NCBI RefSeq assembly: GCF_000188155.2
Contig: NZ_KE124774.1
Coordinates: forward strand, 2,300,356 to 2,364,355
Length of the DNA: 64,000 nucleotides
Source of the DNA: Methylocystis sp. ATCC 49242
Lineage (GTDB): Bacteria > Pseudomonadota > Alphaproteobacteria > Rhizobiales > Beijerinckiaceae
Direction of reading: 5' to 3'
Part shown: positions 56,951 to 64,000 of the stretch, in pieces
How positions within the stretch are numbered: the first letter of the stretch is position 1
Layout: every line of letters starts with the position of its first letter
Position numbers and translations under genes: made by a program
The notes under the pieces: model-generated
What the model was told of the DNA's origin: nothing
What the model saw: only the letters and a program-made list of their open reading frames with translations
Databases searched by the model: none

Positions 56951-57673
56951 GGGGAACTCTTTGCAGCGCTGCGCGCGTCGGCGCCGGCGGGCCGCGCCGC
57001 AATCCTGTTGGGGATGCGGCGCCCGCTATTCGGCGCGGCCTGACGGCGCGTGCGCTTGTTGTCGGAGAAAGGGGAGAAGGCCGAAGGCCTCTAACACGCT
57101 GGCCGGCGCGAGGGCCGGCGGACAGATCGCTGGGATGTGCCGCCCGACGCCGGCCTTGGCCGGGCGTCGCGGCGATCAGCCGAACGAGATGACAATCCGG
57201 GGCGCGACCGAATTTCAGTCCGCGGCCCAGTTCAAGGCGGCCAAGGCCCGCGCGAGAGAAGCGAAAGTCCACCGCTCGGTCGGACCGGGCGAGGAGACTT
57301 TTCGCTTTTTCGCATGTCATGGTCGTGGCCATGAGATCGTCAAAAAACCTTTCGCGACGCCCGAAGGCGGCGAGTATGCGTCACAACCGGCCAGGGCCGC
57401 GCATGACGTAAAGACTGCTGTCCCGAAAATCCGCTGACCCAGGCTTTCATGGCTCGATGCGGCCGGGCCGGCCCAGGGATTCCCACAGAGCGCGTTACTT
57501 CATAGCTGGCGCCCGCGAAACGCGCAAGCGCCGCAACGAGGCGCCGCCATTTTCCTGACATATGAGGCTGGCGGGCGGGACCGGGAGAGGCTAACGATCC
57601 CTTAACGGAGTTTCTTTCAAAATCCTTTACACGCCAACCTCGAGTTGGCAGCCTTGCGTGGGAGCGAGGGGGA
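56951..57673. other. Gene-free interval between divergent rne and amiC; probable rne leader
   Basis: 723 bp. On the minus strand it would give rne a long 5' leader, as known for autoregulated rne genes. GC-rich inverted repeats are present, for example GACGCCGGCC (57146-57155) with GGCCGGGCGTC (57158-57168). Open frames here (such as 56940-57437 plus) have poor start contexts and are not called. The amiC promoter must lie in the right part. Confidence 0.5.
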
Positions 57674-58951
57674 ATGGGGCGGTCGCTTTTGAAGCGCAAA
57701 CAAATCTTTGGGCGGCTTTTCGCGCGCGCGCCGGGGCGAATCGGCGCGACGTCGGCGCTGATCTGGGGCCTTTTCGCCTGTTCCGCTTTCGGAGCCGGCC
57801 CCGAGACCGTGACTGCGTTCGCCAGCCGGGTCGAGGCCCTTCCCGATCGCACGAAGCTCATTTTCGATCTTACCGGCGCCGTCAAGGCGAGCGCCCACCC
57901 GGTCGCCGATCCCCCGCGCGTCATCGTGGACCTGCCGGAGGTCGCCTTCCGGATCGATCCGCAGGAGGGACGCGCGCCGGCCGGCTCGAAGCTCGTCAGA
58001 TCGTACCGTTACGGCCAGTTCGCGCCGGGGCGTTCGCGCGTCGTCGTCGATCTCGCGGGGCCGGCGAAGATCCTGCGCGCCGAAAGCGAGCCGGTGACGG
58101 ACGGGGCCCGCCTTATCCTCGAACTCGCGCCGACCGACCCCGCCAAATTCGCCGCGGCCGCCGCCGAAAGCGCCGCCCTGCCGGCGCCTGCGGCGGCGCA
58201 ACCGGCCGTCCCGCCCGCGGCCCCTTCCGGCAAACCGGTCGTGGTGATCGACCCCGGCCACGGCGGCGTCGACATGGGCGCGACCGGCAAGCATGGCGAG
58301 CAGGAGAAGGCGATCGTCTTCGAATTCGCTCGCGTGCTCGCCGCCAAGATCGAGGCGGGCGGGCGGCTTCACGCGGTCATGACCCGCAACGAGGACGTCT
58401 TCCTCCCGCTCAACGAGCGGGTGCGCCTCGCCCGCGCCAGCAACGCAGCCCTGTTTCTCTCGATCCACGCCGACACGCTGGCCGAGCCGCATGTCGAAGG
58501 AGCGACCGTCTACACGGTGTCGGCCAAGGCCTCGGACGCCGAGGCCGCCCGAATCGCGGAAAAGGAAAATCTCGCCGATCAGGCGGCCGGACTCGAACGC
58601 AAGGAGGACGCGGAGGAGATCGGCGGCATATTGTTCGAACTCACGCAGCGCGAGACTCTCGCCTTCAGCCGCCAGTTCTCGCAGGCGCTGATTTCGCGCT
58701 GGAAGGACGCCGGCAGCCTCAACAAGAATCCCGCCCGCTCCGCGGGCTTCGTCGTGCTAAAGGCGTTCGACGTGCCCTCCGTTTTGCTGGAGCTCGGCTA
58801 TCTCTCGAGCGAGAAGGACCTCGCCCGGCTGACCTCGCCGGAATGGCGGGATCACGCCGCGGGCAAGACCGCCGAGGCGGTCGAGGCTTTCTTCGCGACC
58901 CGCGCCCGCGAGGCGCGAGCGCCAGCCGAAACAGCGCAGCGCCCACAATAA
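57674..58951 (+). CDS. amiC: N-acetylmuramoyl-L-alanine amidase with AMIN domain
   Basis: 425-residue periplasmic zinc amidase that splits peptidoglycan during cell separation. Leader of about 40 residues with hydrophobic stretch ALIWGLFACSAFGAG. AMIN domain (~45-155) for septal targeting, an Ala/Pro linker, then the Amidase_3 domain with zinc ligands in VIDPGHGG (His near 195), the Glu of KHGEQEKAIV and His of SIHADT. ELGYLSSEKD carries the catalytic Glu. Start has GAGGGGG upstream. The position next to rne and mrcA is the standard order in the class. Confidence 0.93.
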   Translation: MGRSLLKRKQIFGRLFARAPGRIGATSALIWGLFACSAFGAGPETVTAFASRVEALPDRTKLIFDLTGAVKASAHPVADPPRVIVDLPEVAFRIDPQEGRAPAGSKLVRSYRYGQFAPGRSRVVVDLAGPAKILRAESEPVTDGARLILELAPTDPAKFAAAAAESAALPAPAAAQPAVPPAAPSGKPVVVIDPGHGGVDMGATGKHGEQEKAIVFEFARVLAAKIEAGGRLHAVMTRNEDVFLPLNERVRLARASNAALFLSIHADTLAEPHVEGATVYTVSAKASDAEAARIAEKENLADQAAGLERKEDAEEIGGILFELTQRETLAFSRQFSQALISRWKDAGSLNKNPARSAGFVVLKAFDVPSVLLELGYLSSEKDLARLTSPEWRDHAAGKTAEAVEAFFATRAREARAPAETAQRPQ

Positions 58952-59355
58952 AACACAAAAGAGCGTCAGTTGAGGGAGGCGAGCGACGGCGCAGGCGCGT
59001 CGCGCGCGGACGGAATTATCGGCGTTCGCTTGGCTTGAGCGTGACGAGTAAGCCCGTCAATCGACGCAAGAATTGGCGTTCATCCCGTGGTTTCGGCAGG
59101 TTGCGCATGGACGGATCGGCCAAAAGCCACTGGATTGACAGGCGCCGGCGATGGTAAAGCAAACGTAAGCTGAAGGTCGACAGGCGGAATGAATATCCGT
59201 TTCGGCCCCAGGTCCAACAAGCATAAGGCGTCGGCGCGATGCGCGCCTCTCCGGCGATGTCCCATTAAAATTGGGACAGGTCGAAGACAGATGGCGGAAC
59301 AGACCCCATATCAGGCCCGGGCGTTCAAGGCCCGATGCTGCGAGGAAGATAATTC
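58952..59355. other. Gene-free interval between amiC and mrcA
   Basis: 404 bp. Contains a possible -35 TTGACA (59135-59140) without an obvious -10, and a 21-bp inverted repeat at 59258-59278. No gene visible. Confidence 0.55.
59258..59278. promoter_or_regulatory. Palindrome upstream of mrcA, possible operator
   Basis: Perfect inverted repeat TGTCCCA-N7-TGGGACA with an AT centre (TTAAAAT), 77 bp before the mrcA ATG. Symmetry and AT centre suit a dimeric regulator; an RNA hairpin is the alternative. No regulator can be named. Confidence 0.45.
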
Positions 59356-61770
59356 ATGCGACTGCTCGCAAGGTTTCTAGGTTTTGTCTTTGCAACGGGG
59401 ACGATCCTCTTCCTCATTGGCGCGGTGGCCGCCGCCGGGCTGATCTATTACTATTCGAAGGACCTGCCGGACACGGCGCAGCTGCGCAACTACGAGCCGC
59501 CGGTCACGACCCGCATGCACGCCGGCGACGGCTCCATCCTCGCCGAATATTCGAAGGAGCGGCGGCTGTTCCTGCCGAACTCCGCCATTCCGCAATTGGT
59601 CAAGCAGGCCTTCATCTCGGCCGAGGACAAGAATTTCTACACGCACAACGGCATCGATCCCGAGGGCGTGATGCGCGCCCTCACCGTGCTGGCGCAGGGC
59701 GGCCGCCATGTGCAGGGCGCCTCGACCATCACCCAGCAGGTGGCGAAGAACTTCCTTGTCGGCAACGAGCGTTCGATCGACCGAAAGATCCGCGAGGCGC
59801 TGATCTCTTTCCGCATCGAGGCCGCCTATTCCAAGGAGCGCATCCTCGAGCTCTATCTCAACGAGATCTACCTCGGCCTCGGCAACTATGGCGTCGCCGC
59901 GGCCGCGCTGAACTACTTCAACAAGTCGGTCAACGAGTTGACGCTCGCGGAGGCCGCCTATCTCGCCGCCCTGCCGAAGGGGCCGAACAACTACCATCCC
60001 TTCCAGCATCGCGAGCGCGCCATCGAGCGGCGCAACTATGTCATCGACCGCATGGAGGCCGACGGCTTCGTGACCGCCGAGGAGGCGGCCAAGGCGAAGG
60101 CCGAACCGCTCGGCGTCAATCCGCGCGTGCTCTCGCCCAACACTTATGTCGCCGGCTATTTCGCCGAGGAAGTGCGCCGCGAATTGCTTGAGCGCTATGG
60201 CGAGAAGACGCTCTACGAGGGCGGCCTCTCGGTCCGCACCACGCTCGACCCGAAGATGCAGGCATGGACCCGCAAGGCGCTCGCCGACGGCCTCGTCCGC
60301 TTCGACGAGGCCCATGGCTTCCGCGGCGCGATGAACCATATCGACGTCTCGTCGGACTGGGGCGTGACGCTCGCAGCCATTCCGGCGCTGGGCGACGTGC
60401 GTCCCTGGCGGCTCGCCGTGGTTCTCGACGTGAACGATTCGGGCGCACGCATCGGATTGCAGCCCGGCCGCGAGAAATCCGGCGAAGTCGCCCGCGAGCG
60501 CGAGACCGGCCTGCTGACCGCCGAGGGCATGCGCTGGACCGGCCGCAGCCCGCGCGCCGCCCTCACCGTGGGCGACGTGATCTATGTCGAGCCGTTCGCC
60601 GCCCGCCCGGGGCAGTATCGCCTGCGCCAGATCCCTGACATTTCCGGCGCCATGGTGGCGATGGACCCCTATACGGGCCGCGTCTTCTCCATGGTCGGCG
60701 GCTTCTCCTTCGACCAGTCGGAGTTCAACCGCGCGACGCAGGCGCTGCGGCAGCCGGGCTCCTCCTTCAAGCCCTTCGTCTACGCCACGGCGCTCGACAA
60801 TGGCTACACGCCCTCCTCGTCGATCCTCGACGAGCCGATCTCCATCCAGCAGGCCGACGGCAGCTACTGGACGCCCGAAAACTTCGAAGGCGGCCACGGC
60901 ACCGGCGCGCATCCGCTGCGCTACGGCGTCGAGCACTCGAAGAACATGATGACGGTGCGTCTCGCCAAGGACGTCGGCATGCCGCTCATCGCCGAATACG
61001 CCAAGCGCTTCGGCATCTATGACGACATGCCCGCCTATCTCGCCCTGTCGCTGGGCGCCGGCGAGACCACGCTGATGAAGATGGTCACCGGCTATTCGAT
61101 GCTCGCGAATGGCGGCAAGCGCATCAAGGCGACGCTGGTCGACCGCGTGCAGGACCGCTGGGGCAAGACGATCTATCGCCACGATGAGCGCCAGTGCCTC
61201 GGCTGCGACGCGGCGAAGTGGGACAATCAGAACGAGCCCAAGCTGATCGACAAGCGCGAGCAGGTGCTCGATCCGCTGACCGCCTATCAGATCACCTCGA
61301 TCATGGAAGGCGTGATCCAGCGCGGCACCGGCGTGTCGATCAAGTCGGTCGGCAAGCATCTCGCCGGCAAGACCGGCACCACCAACGAGGCGAAGGACCT
61401 CTGGTTCATCGGCTTTTCGCCCGACCTTTGCGTCGGCGTCTATATCGGCTACGACCGGCCGCGCTCGATGGGCGACCATGCGCAGGCCGCGCTCTACGCC
61501 GCGCCGATCTTCCGCGACTTCATGACGGTCGCGTTGAAAGACAAGCCGGACGCGCCGTTCCGCGTGCCGCCGGGCATCAAGCTGATCTCCGTCGATCCGC
61601 GCTCGGGACTGCGTTCGTCCGGCCAGGGCACGATCCTCGAAGCCTTCAAGCCCGGCACCGCTCCGCCCGACTCCTATTCGGGCGGCGGCGGCGGCGGCGG
61701 GCCGCGCCAGCTCAACACGCCGCGCGACGTCGACCAGCAGGTCGGCAGCGGCACGGGCGGGCTTTACTGA
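59356..61770 (+). CDS. mrcA: Penicillin-binding protein 1A
   Basis: 804-residue bifunctional peptidoglycan synthase anchored by one N-terminal helix. Glycosyltransferase domain: catalytic Glu in ISAEDKNFYTHNGID (near 90), GASTITQQVAKN and RKIREALISF. OB-like region ~320-430. Transpeptidase domain: SxxK in GSSFKPF (near 470), SxN in EHSKNMM and KTGTT near 674. C-terminal Gly-rich tail (SGGGGGGGPR). GAGGAAG lies upstream of the ATG. prfB, which often follows in this class, is replaced by convergent ccmAB. Confidence 0.96.
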   Translation: MRLLARFLGFVFATGTILFLIGAVAAAGLIYYYSKDLPDTAQLRNYEPPVTTRMHAGDGSILAEYSKERRLFLPNSAIPQLVKQAFISAEDKNFYTHNGIDPEGVMRALTVLAQGGRHVQGASTITQQVAKNFLVGNERSIDRKIREALISFRIEAAYSKERILELYLNEIYLGLGNYGVAAAALNYFNKSVNELTLAEAAYLAALPKGPNNYHPFQHRERAIERRNYVIDRMEADGFVTAEEAAKAKAEPLGVNPRVLSPNTYVAGYFAEEVRRELLERYGEKTLYEGGLSVRTTLDPKMQAWTRKALADGLVRFDEAHGFRGAMNHIDVSSDWGVTLAAIPALGDVRPWRLAVVLDVNDSGARIGLQPGREKSGEVARERETGLLTAEGMRWTGRSPRAALTVGDVIYVEPFAARPGQYRLRQIPDISGAMVAMDPYTGRVFSMVGGFSFDQSEFNRATQALRQPGSSFKPFVYATALDNGYTPSSSILDEPISIQQADGSYWTPENFEGGHGTGAHPLRYGVEHSKNMMTVRLAKDVGMPLIAEYAKRFGIYDDMPAYLALSLGAGETTLMKMVTGYSMLANGGKRIKATLVDRVQDRWGKTIYRHDERQCLGCDAAKWDNQNEPKLIDKREQVLDPLTAYQITSIMEGVIQRGTGVSIKSVGKHLAGKTGTTNEAKDLWFIGFSPDLCVGVYIGYDRPRSMGDHAQAALYAAPIFRDFMTVALKDKPDAPFRVPPGIKLISVDPRSGLRSSGQGTILEAFKPGTAPPDSYSGGGGGGGPRQLNTPRDVDQQVGSGTGGLY

Positions 61771-61803
61771 TAGAAAAGAGCAGAGCGAGGACGGTTGAAA
61801 GAG

Positions 61804-61833
61804 AAGCGCCCGGGAGACCCCGGGCGCTTTTTT
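61804..61833. terminator. Bidirectional terminator between mrcA and ccmB
   Basis: AAGCGCCCGGG, loop AGAC, CCCGGGCGCTT followed by T-rich sequence on the plus strand; the symmetric stem also serves ccmB, whose stop codon is at its edge. Confidence 0.9.
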
Positions 61834-62504
61834 CATTCCCCCAGATTTCGCAGCGCCGCCGCCGCCGCGAAGGGGCAAAGCGCCAATGCGGCGAGCGTGA
61901 TCGCGCAGAGGATCGAGAAGGGCGAATAGAAGGGCACGGTCCCGCCCGTCGCGGCCTCCGCCGCCGAGACGCCGAAGATCAGCACCGGGATCGTCAGCGG
62001 CAGCACGAGGAGCGCCATCAACAGGCCGCCGCGCCGCACGGTGACGGTCGCCGCCGCCCCGATGGCGCCGATCAGCGTCAGCGCCGGCGTCCCGACGAGC
62101 AGCGTCGCGACGACGCCGACGAGAGACGCCGTCTCCTGCTGCAGCATGAGGCCGAGGAAAGGAGCGGCGACGATCAACGGCAGGCCGGTCGCGGCCCAAT
62201 GCGCCGCGCATTTCACCAGCACCGCGAGCTCCAGCGGCGTGTCGCCGAGGTGAAGCAGGTCGAGCGAGCCGTCCTCGGCGTCGGCCTGGAACAGCCGGTC
62301 GAAGGCGAGCAGGCTCGCGAGCAACGCCGCGATCCAGAGGATCGCCGGGCCGATGCGGGCGAGGAGGTTCGGGTCCGGCCCGACCGCGAAGGGCACGATG
62401 GTCACGAGCGTGAGGAAGAACACGACGCCCATGGCGCCCGAGCCGCCGACGCGACGGGCGATGCGCCATTCACGCAGGAAGAGAGAGGCGAGCGGCGACG
62501 TCAC
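61833..62504 (-). CDS. ccmB: Heme exporter protein CcmB
   Basis: 223-residue membrane subunit of the CcmAB ABC transporter of cytochrome c maturation (system I). About six helices; the conserved start is LASLFLREWRIARR and the FFLTLVTIVPFAVGP segment follows; C-terminal region ends FAAAAALRNLGE. A GTG start at 62504 overlaps the ccmA stop (GTGA), so the longer open frame is not used. ccmC, ccmD and ccmE do not follow; mrcA converges. Confidence 0.92.
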   Translation of the reverse strand: MTSPLASLFLREWRIARRVGGSGAMGVVFFLTLVTIVPFAVGPDPNLLARIGPAILWIAALLASLLAFDRLFQADAEDGSLDLLHLGDTPLELAVLVKCAAHWAATGLPLIVAAPFLGLMLQQETASLVGVVATLLVGTPALTLIGAIGAAATVTVRRGGLLMALLVLPLTIPVLIFGVSAAEAATGGTVPFYSPFSILCAITLAALALCPFAAAAALRNLGE

Positions 62505-63163
62505 TTCAATGCTCCCAGCGGCAGTTCGGCCGCTTCTTCGAGTCCCAATGGTTCGTGGGTCGCCGCGACGATGAGGCCGCCGAGCGCGCAATGGTCGCGC
62601 ATGGCCTTGGCGAATTTCTCGCGCGAGCCGCGATCGAGGGCGGTCATCGGCTCGTCGAGGAGCCACAGTGGACGGAAGGCGACGAGGAGCCGCGCCAGCG
62701 CCGCGCGCCGCTTCTGTCCCGCCGAGAGCGCCCCGAAGGGCGCGTCGAGCGCATGCGACAGCCCCACCACGGCGAGCGCGTCCGCCACCGAACGGCTGCG
62801 CGGGTCGGGCTCGCGGGAGAGATAGCCCGCCCAGAAATCGAGATTTTCCGCCACGGTGAGCGCCGCCTTCATGCCGTCGGCATGGGCGAGATAATGGGTC
62901 TGTTGCGCAAGTTCCGCCTCCGCCGCGCCACCCTCCAGCGCGACCGTTCCGCCGGCCTTGGGCAAAAGCCCGGCGATCGCGCGCAGCATTGTCGACTTGC
63001 CGACGCCGTTCCTGCCGGTCACGACCAGCGCCTCGCCGCCGGAAAGCGCGAAGCTCACCCCGTCCAACACCCGCCTGCCGCCGCGCGCGACTGCGAGATT
63101 CTCCACCCTCAGGCGGAGGGGCGAGTGAAAATCGGCGTGGGGGCGATGCGGCGAGTGTTCCAT
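62501..63163 (-). CDS. ccmA: Heme exporter ATP-binding protein CcmA
   Basis: 220-residue ABC ATPase that powers release of holo-CcmE in cytochrome c maturation. Walker A TGRNGVGKST is near residue 49, the signature LSAGQKRRAALARL near 143, Walker B LWLLDEPMTALD near 164, and the switch His in ATHEPLGL. The ATG at 63163 is preferred; a TTG four codons earlier (63175) is possible. Coupled to ccmB by overlap. Confidence 0.92.
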   Translation of the reverse strand: MEHSPHRPHADFHSPLRLRVENLAVARGGRRVLDGVSFALSGGEALVVTGRNGVGKSTMLRAIAGLLPKAGGTVALEGGAAEAELAQQTHYLAHADGMKAALTVAENLDFWAGYLSREPDPRSRSVADALAVVGLSHALDAPFGALSAGQKRRAALARLLVAFRPLWLLDEPMTALDRGSREKFAKAMRDHCALGGLIVAATHEPLGLEEAAELPLGALK

Positions 63164-63351
63164 TCGACAAGCCAATAGAGAAAGCCGCGCGCGAGCGCCA
63201 TAGGGGCGGCCGACGCCGGCACACTGGCGCCGACGGGGCGGGGGTGCTAAGGGACGCGATCATTCCTTGGGCGCCCGCCGACCGCGGCGCGCCCTTATCT
63301 TGAGCCGGCGAGCGCGCGACGCGGCCGGTCATGCAGGGACTGCGGATTTAA

Positions 63352-64000
63352 GTGACGAAGCACAGAAGCCTCTCGGACTATGCGTCGCGGAGATTCCGCC
63401 TCGCGGGCAACGCCCTGCTCGAGTTCAACAACCCCTTCTTCGCCCAGATCGACAAGCTGCGCGCCGATTTCGAGGCGCAGGGCACGCATTTCGTTAGCTT
63501 CGCCAATTACGACTATCTGGGCCTCGCGAATCACCCCCGCATCCGCGAGGAGGCCAAGCGCGAGGTCGACAATCTCGGCATTGGCGCCCTGGCGTCGCGG
63601 CTCGTCGGCGGCGAGCGCACGACCCACAAGCAGTTCGAGGCGGAGATCGCGAGATTCATCGGCATGGAGAGCGCGCTGGCGCTGGTCTCCGGCTATCTCG
63701 CCAATGTGACGACGATCGCCTATCTGATGAACGGCAAGCGCGACGCCATTTTCATCGACGAACTCGCGCACAACAGCATCGTCTACGGCGCCGAGGGCGC
63801 GCCCGCCCATGTCGTCAAGTTCCGCCACAACGACATGGATCACCTGGACCATCTGCTGGCGCGCCATCGCGAGGAATATCGCAATGTGCTCGTCGTGGTC
63901 GAAGGCGTCTACAGCATGGACGGCGACACCGCCGACCTGCCGCGTCTCTACGAGATCAAGGACAAATACAAGATCTGGCTGATGGTCGACGAGGCCCATT
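63352..64000 (+). CDS. Alpha-oxoamine synthase (serine palmitoyltransferase / KBL / BioF family), 5' part only
   Basis: The frame is open to the window end (216 codons visible). It begins GTG with no strong Shine-Dalgarno. Family features: FANYDYLGLANHPRIREEA, GALASRLVGGERTTHKQFEAEIARF, then IDELAHNSIVYGA and VEGVYSMDGDTADL and, at the edge, VDEAH (PLP Asp and His). It condenses an acyl-CoA or acyl-ACP with an amino acid. Whether serine (sphingoid base), glycine or alanine is used cannot be decided; the catalytic Lys lies beyond the window. If a serine palmitoyltransferase, it could supply a lipid for the GT21 operon at 8-13.6 kb (speculative). Confidence 0.8.
   Translation, partial: MTKHRSLSDYASRRFRLAGNALLEFNNPFFAQIDKLRADFEAQGTHFVSFANYDYLGLANHPRIREEAKREVDNLGIGALASRLVGGERTTHKQFEAEIARFIGMESALALVSGYLANVTTIAYLMNGKRDAIFIDELAHNSIVYGAEGAPAHVVKFRHNDMDHLDHLLARHREEYRNVLVVVEGVYSMDGDTADLPRLYEIKDKYKIWLMVDEAH

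Noticed and set aside
56940-57437. Possible 165-codon gene upstream of rne (plus strand)
   Set aside because: Overlaps the rne start antisense, has no Shine-Dalgarno and no recognisable domain; more likely the rne leader read backwards.
59377-62469. 1030-codon open frame on the minus strand
   Set aside because: Antisense of mrcA, continuing into ccmB in another frame; no start context or domain.

Overview
The window reads as a chromosomal segment of a GC-rich alphaproteobacterium, most likely order Hyphomicrobiales (Rhizobiales). The evidence is the clpX-lon-hup-tRNA-Val run, the rne-amiC-mrcA run, a GapR (DUF2312) gene, a YcbB-type L,D-transpeptidase and intergenic REP-like hairpins typical of that order. 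A PPi-type phosphofructokinase together with propionyl-CoA carboxylase beta and the small subunit of methylmalonyl-CoA mutase would suit a methylotroph or methanotroph (Methylocystaceae/Beijerinckiaceae), but no methane- or methanol-oxidation gene is present, so this placement is an inference. I saw no prophage, CRISPR array, insertion sequence or rRNA.

Layout. 1-3.6 kb (minus): assimilatory sulfate/sulfite reduction operon fdx-DUF2849-cysI-DUF934-cysH, with a clear promoter and an 18-bp palindrome over its start. 3.9-6.5 kb (plus): two paralogous ParA-like ATPases, the second with a degenerate P-loop, then an aldo/keto reductase. 6.5-8.1 kb: YqgE and a DsbD-alpha-like secreted protein. 8.1-13.6 kb (minus): a tightly coupled seven-gene operon, ACP, ketosynthase, two hot-dog dehydratase-type proteins, SDR ketoreductase, ceramide-glucosyltransferase-like GT21 and a GT2 synthase. 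This is a dedicated acyl-chain and glycosylation module whose product I do not recognise. 13.9-24.2 kb: mutA, a secreted protein, L,D-transpeptidase, LemA, leucyltransferase Bpt, RDD protein, histidine decarboxylase, a membrane DUF2235 hydrolase and GapR.

24.3-36.4 kb: envelope and accessory genes. These are a beta-barrel protein with an apparent frameshift in its signal peptide, a polysaccharide flippase, a glycosyltransferase, a Mg2+ P-type ATPase coupled to an APH-AAA fusion kinase, an alcohol dehydrogenase, a GNAT protein, a polysaccharide deacetylase, an AT-rich DUF4238 gene, and two hairpin repeats before secA. 36.4-49.4 kb: core housekeeping genes secA, PPi-PFK, clpX, lon (with a textbook sigma-32 promoter), hup, tRNA-Val, a COG3904 protein, pccB, a candidate structured RNA and trxA. 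49.5-64 kb: modBC, a DUF4010 membrane protein, an aminotransferase, rne, amiC, mrcA, ccmAB and the first part of an alpha-oxoamine synthase.

The most interesting candidates for an undescribed system are the acyl/glycosyl operon at 8-13.6 kb and the catalytic/degenerate ParA pair at 3.9-5.5 kb. Coordinates and starts come from reading frames, motifs and Shine-Dalgarno placement; no database search was possible.
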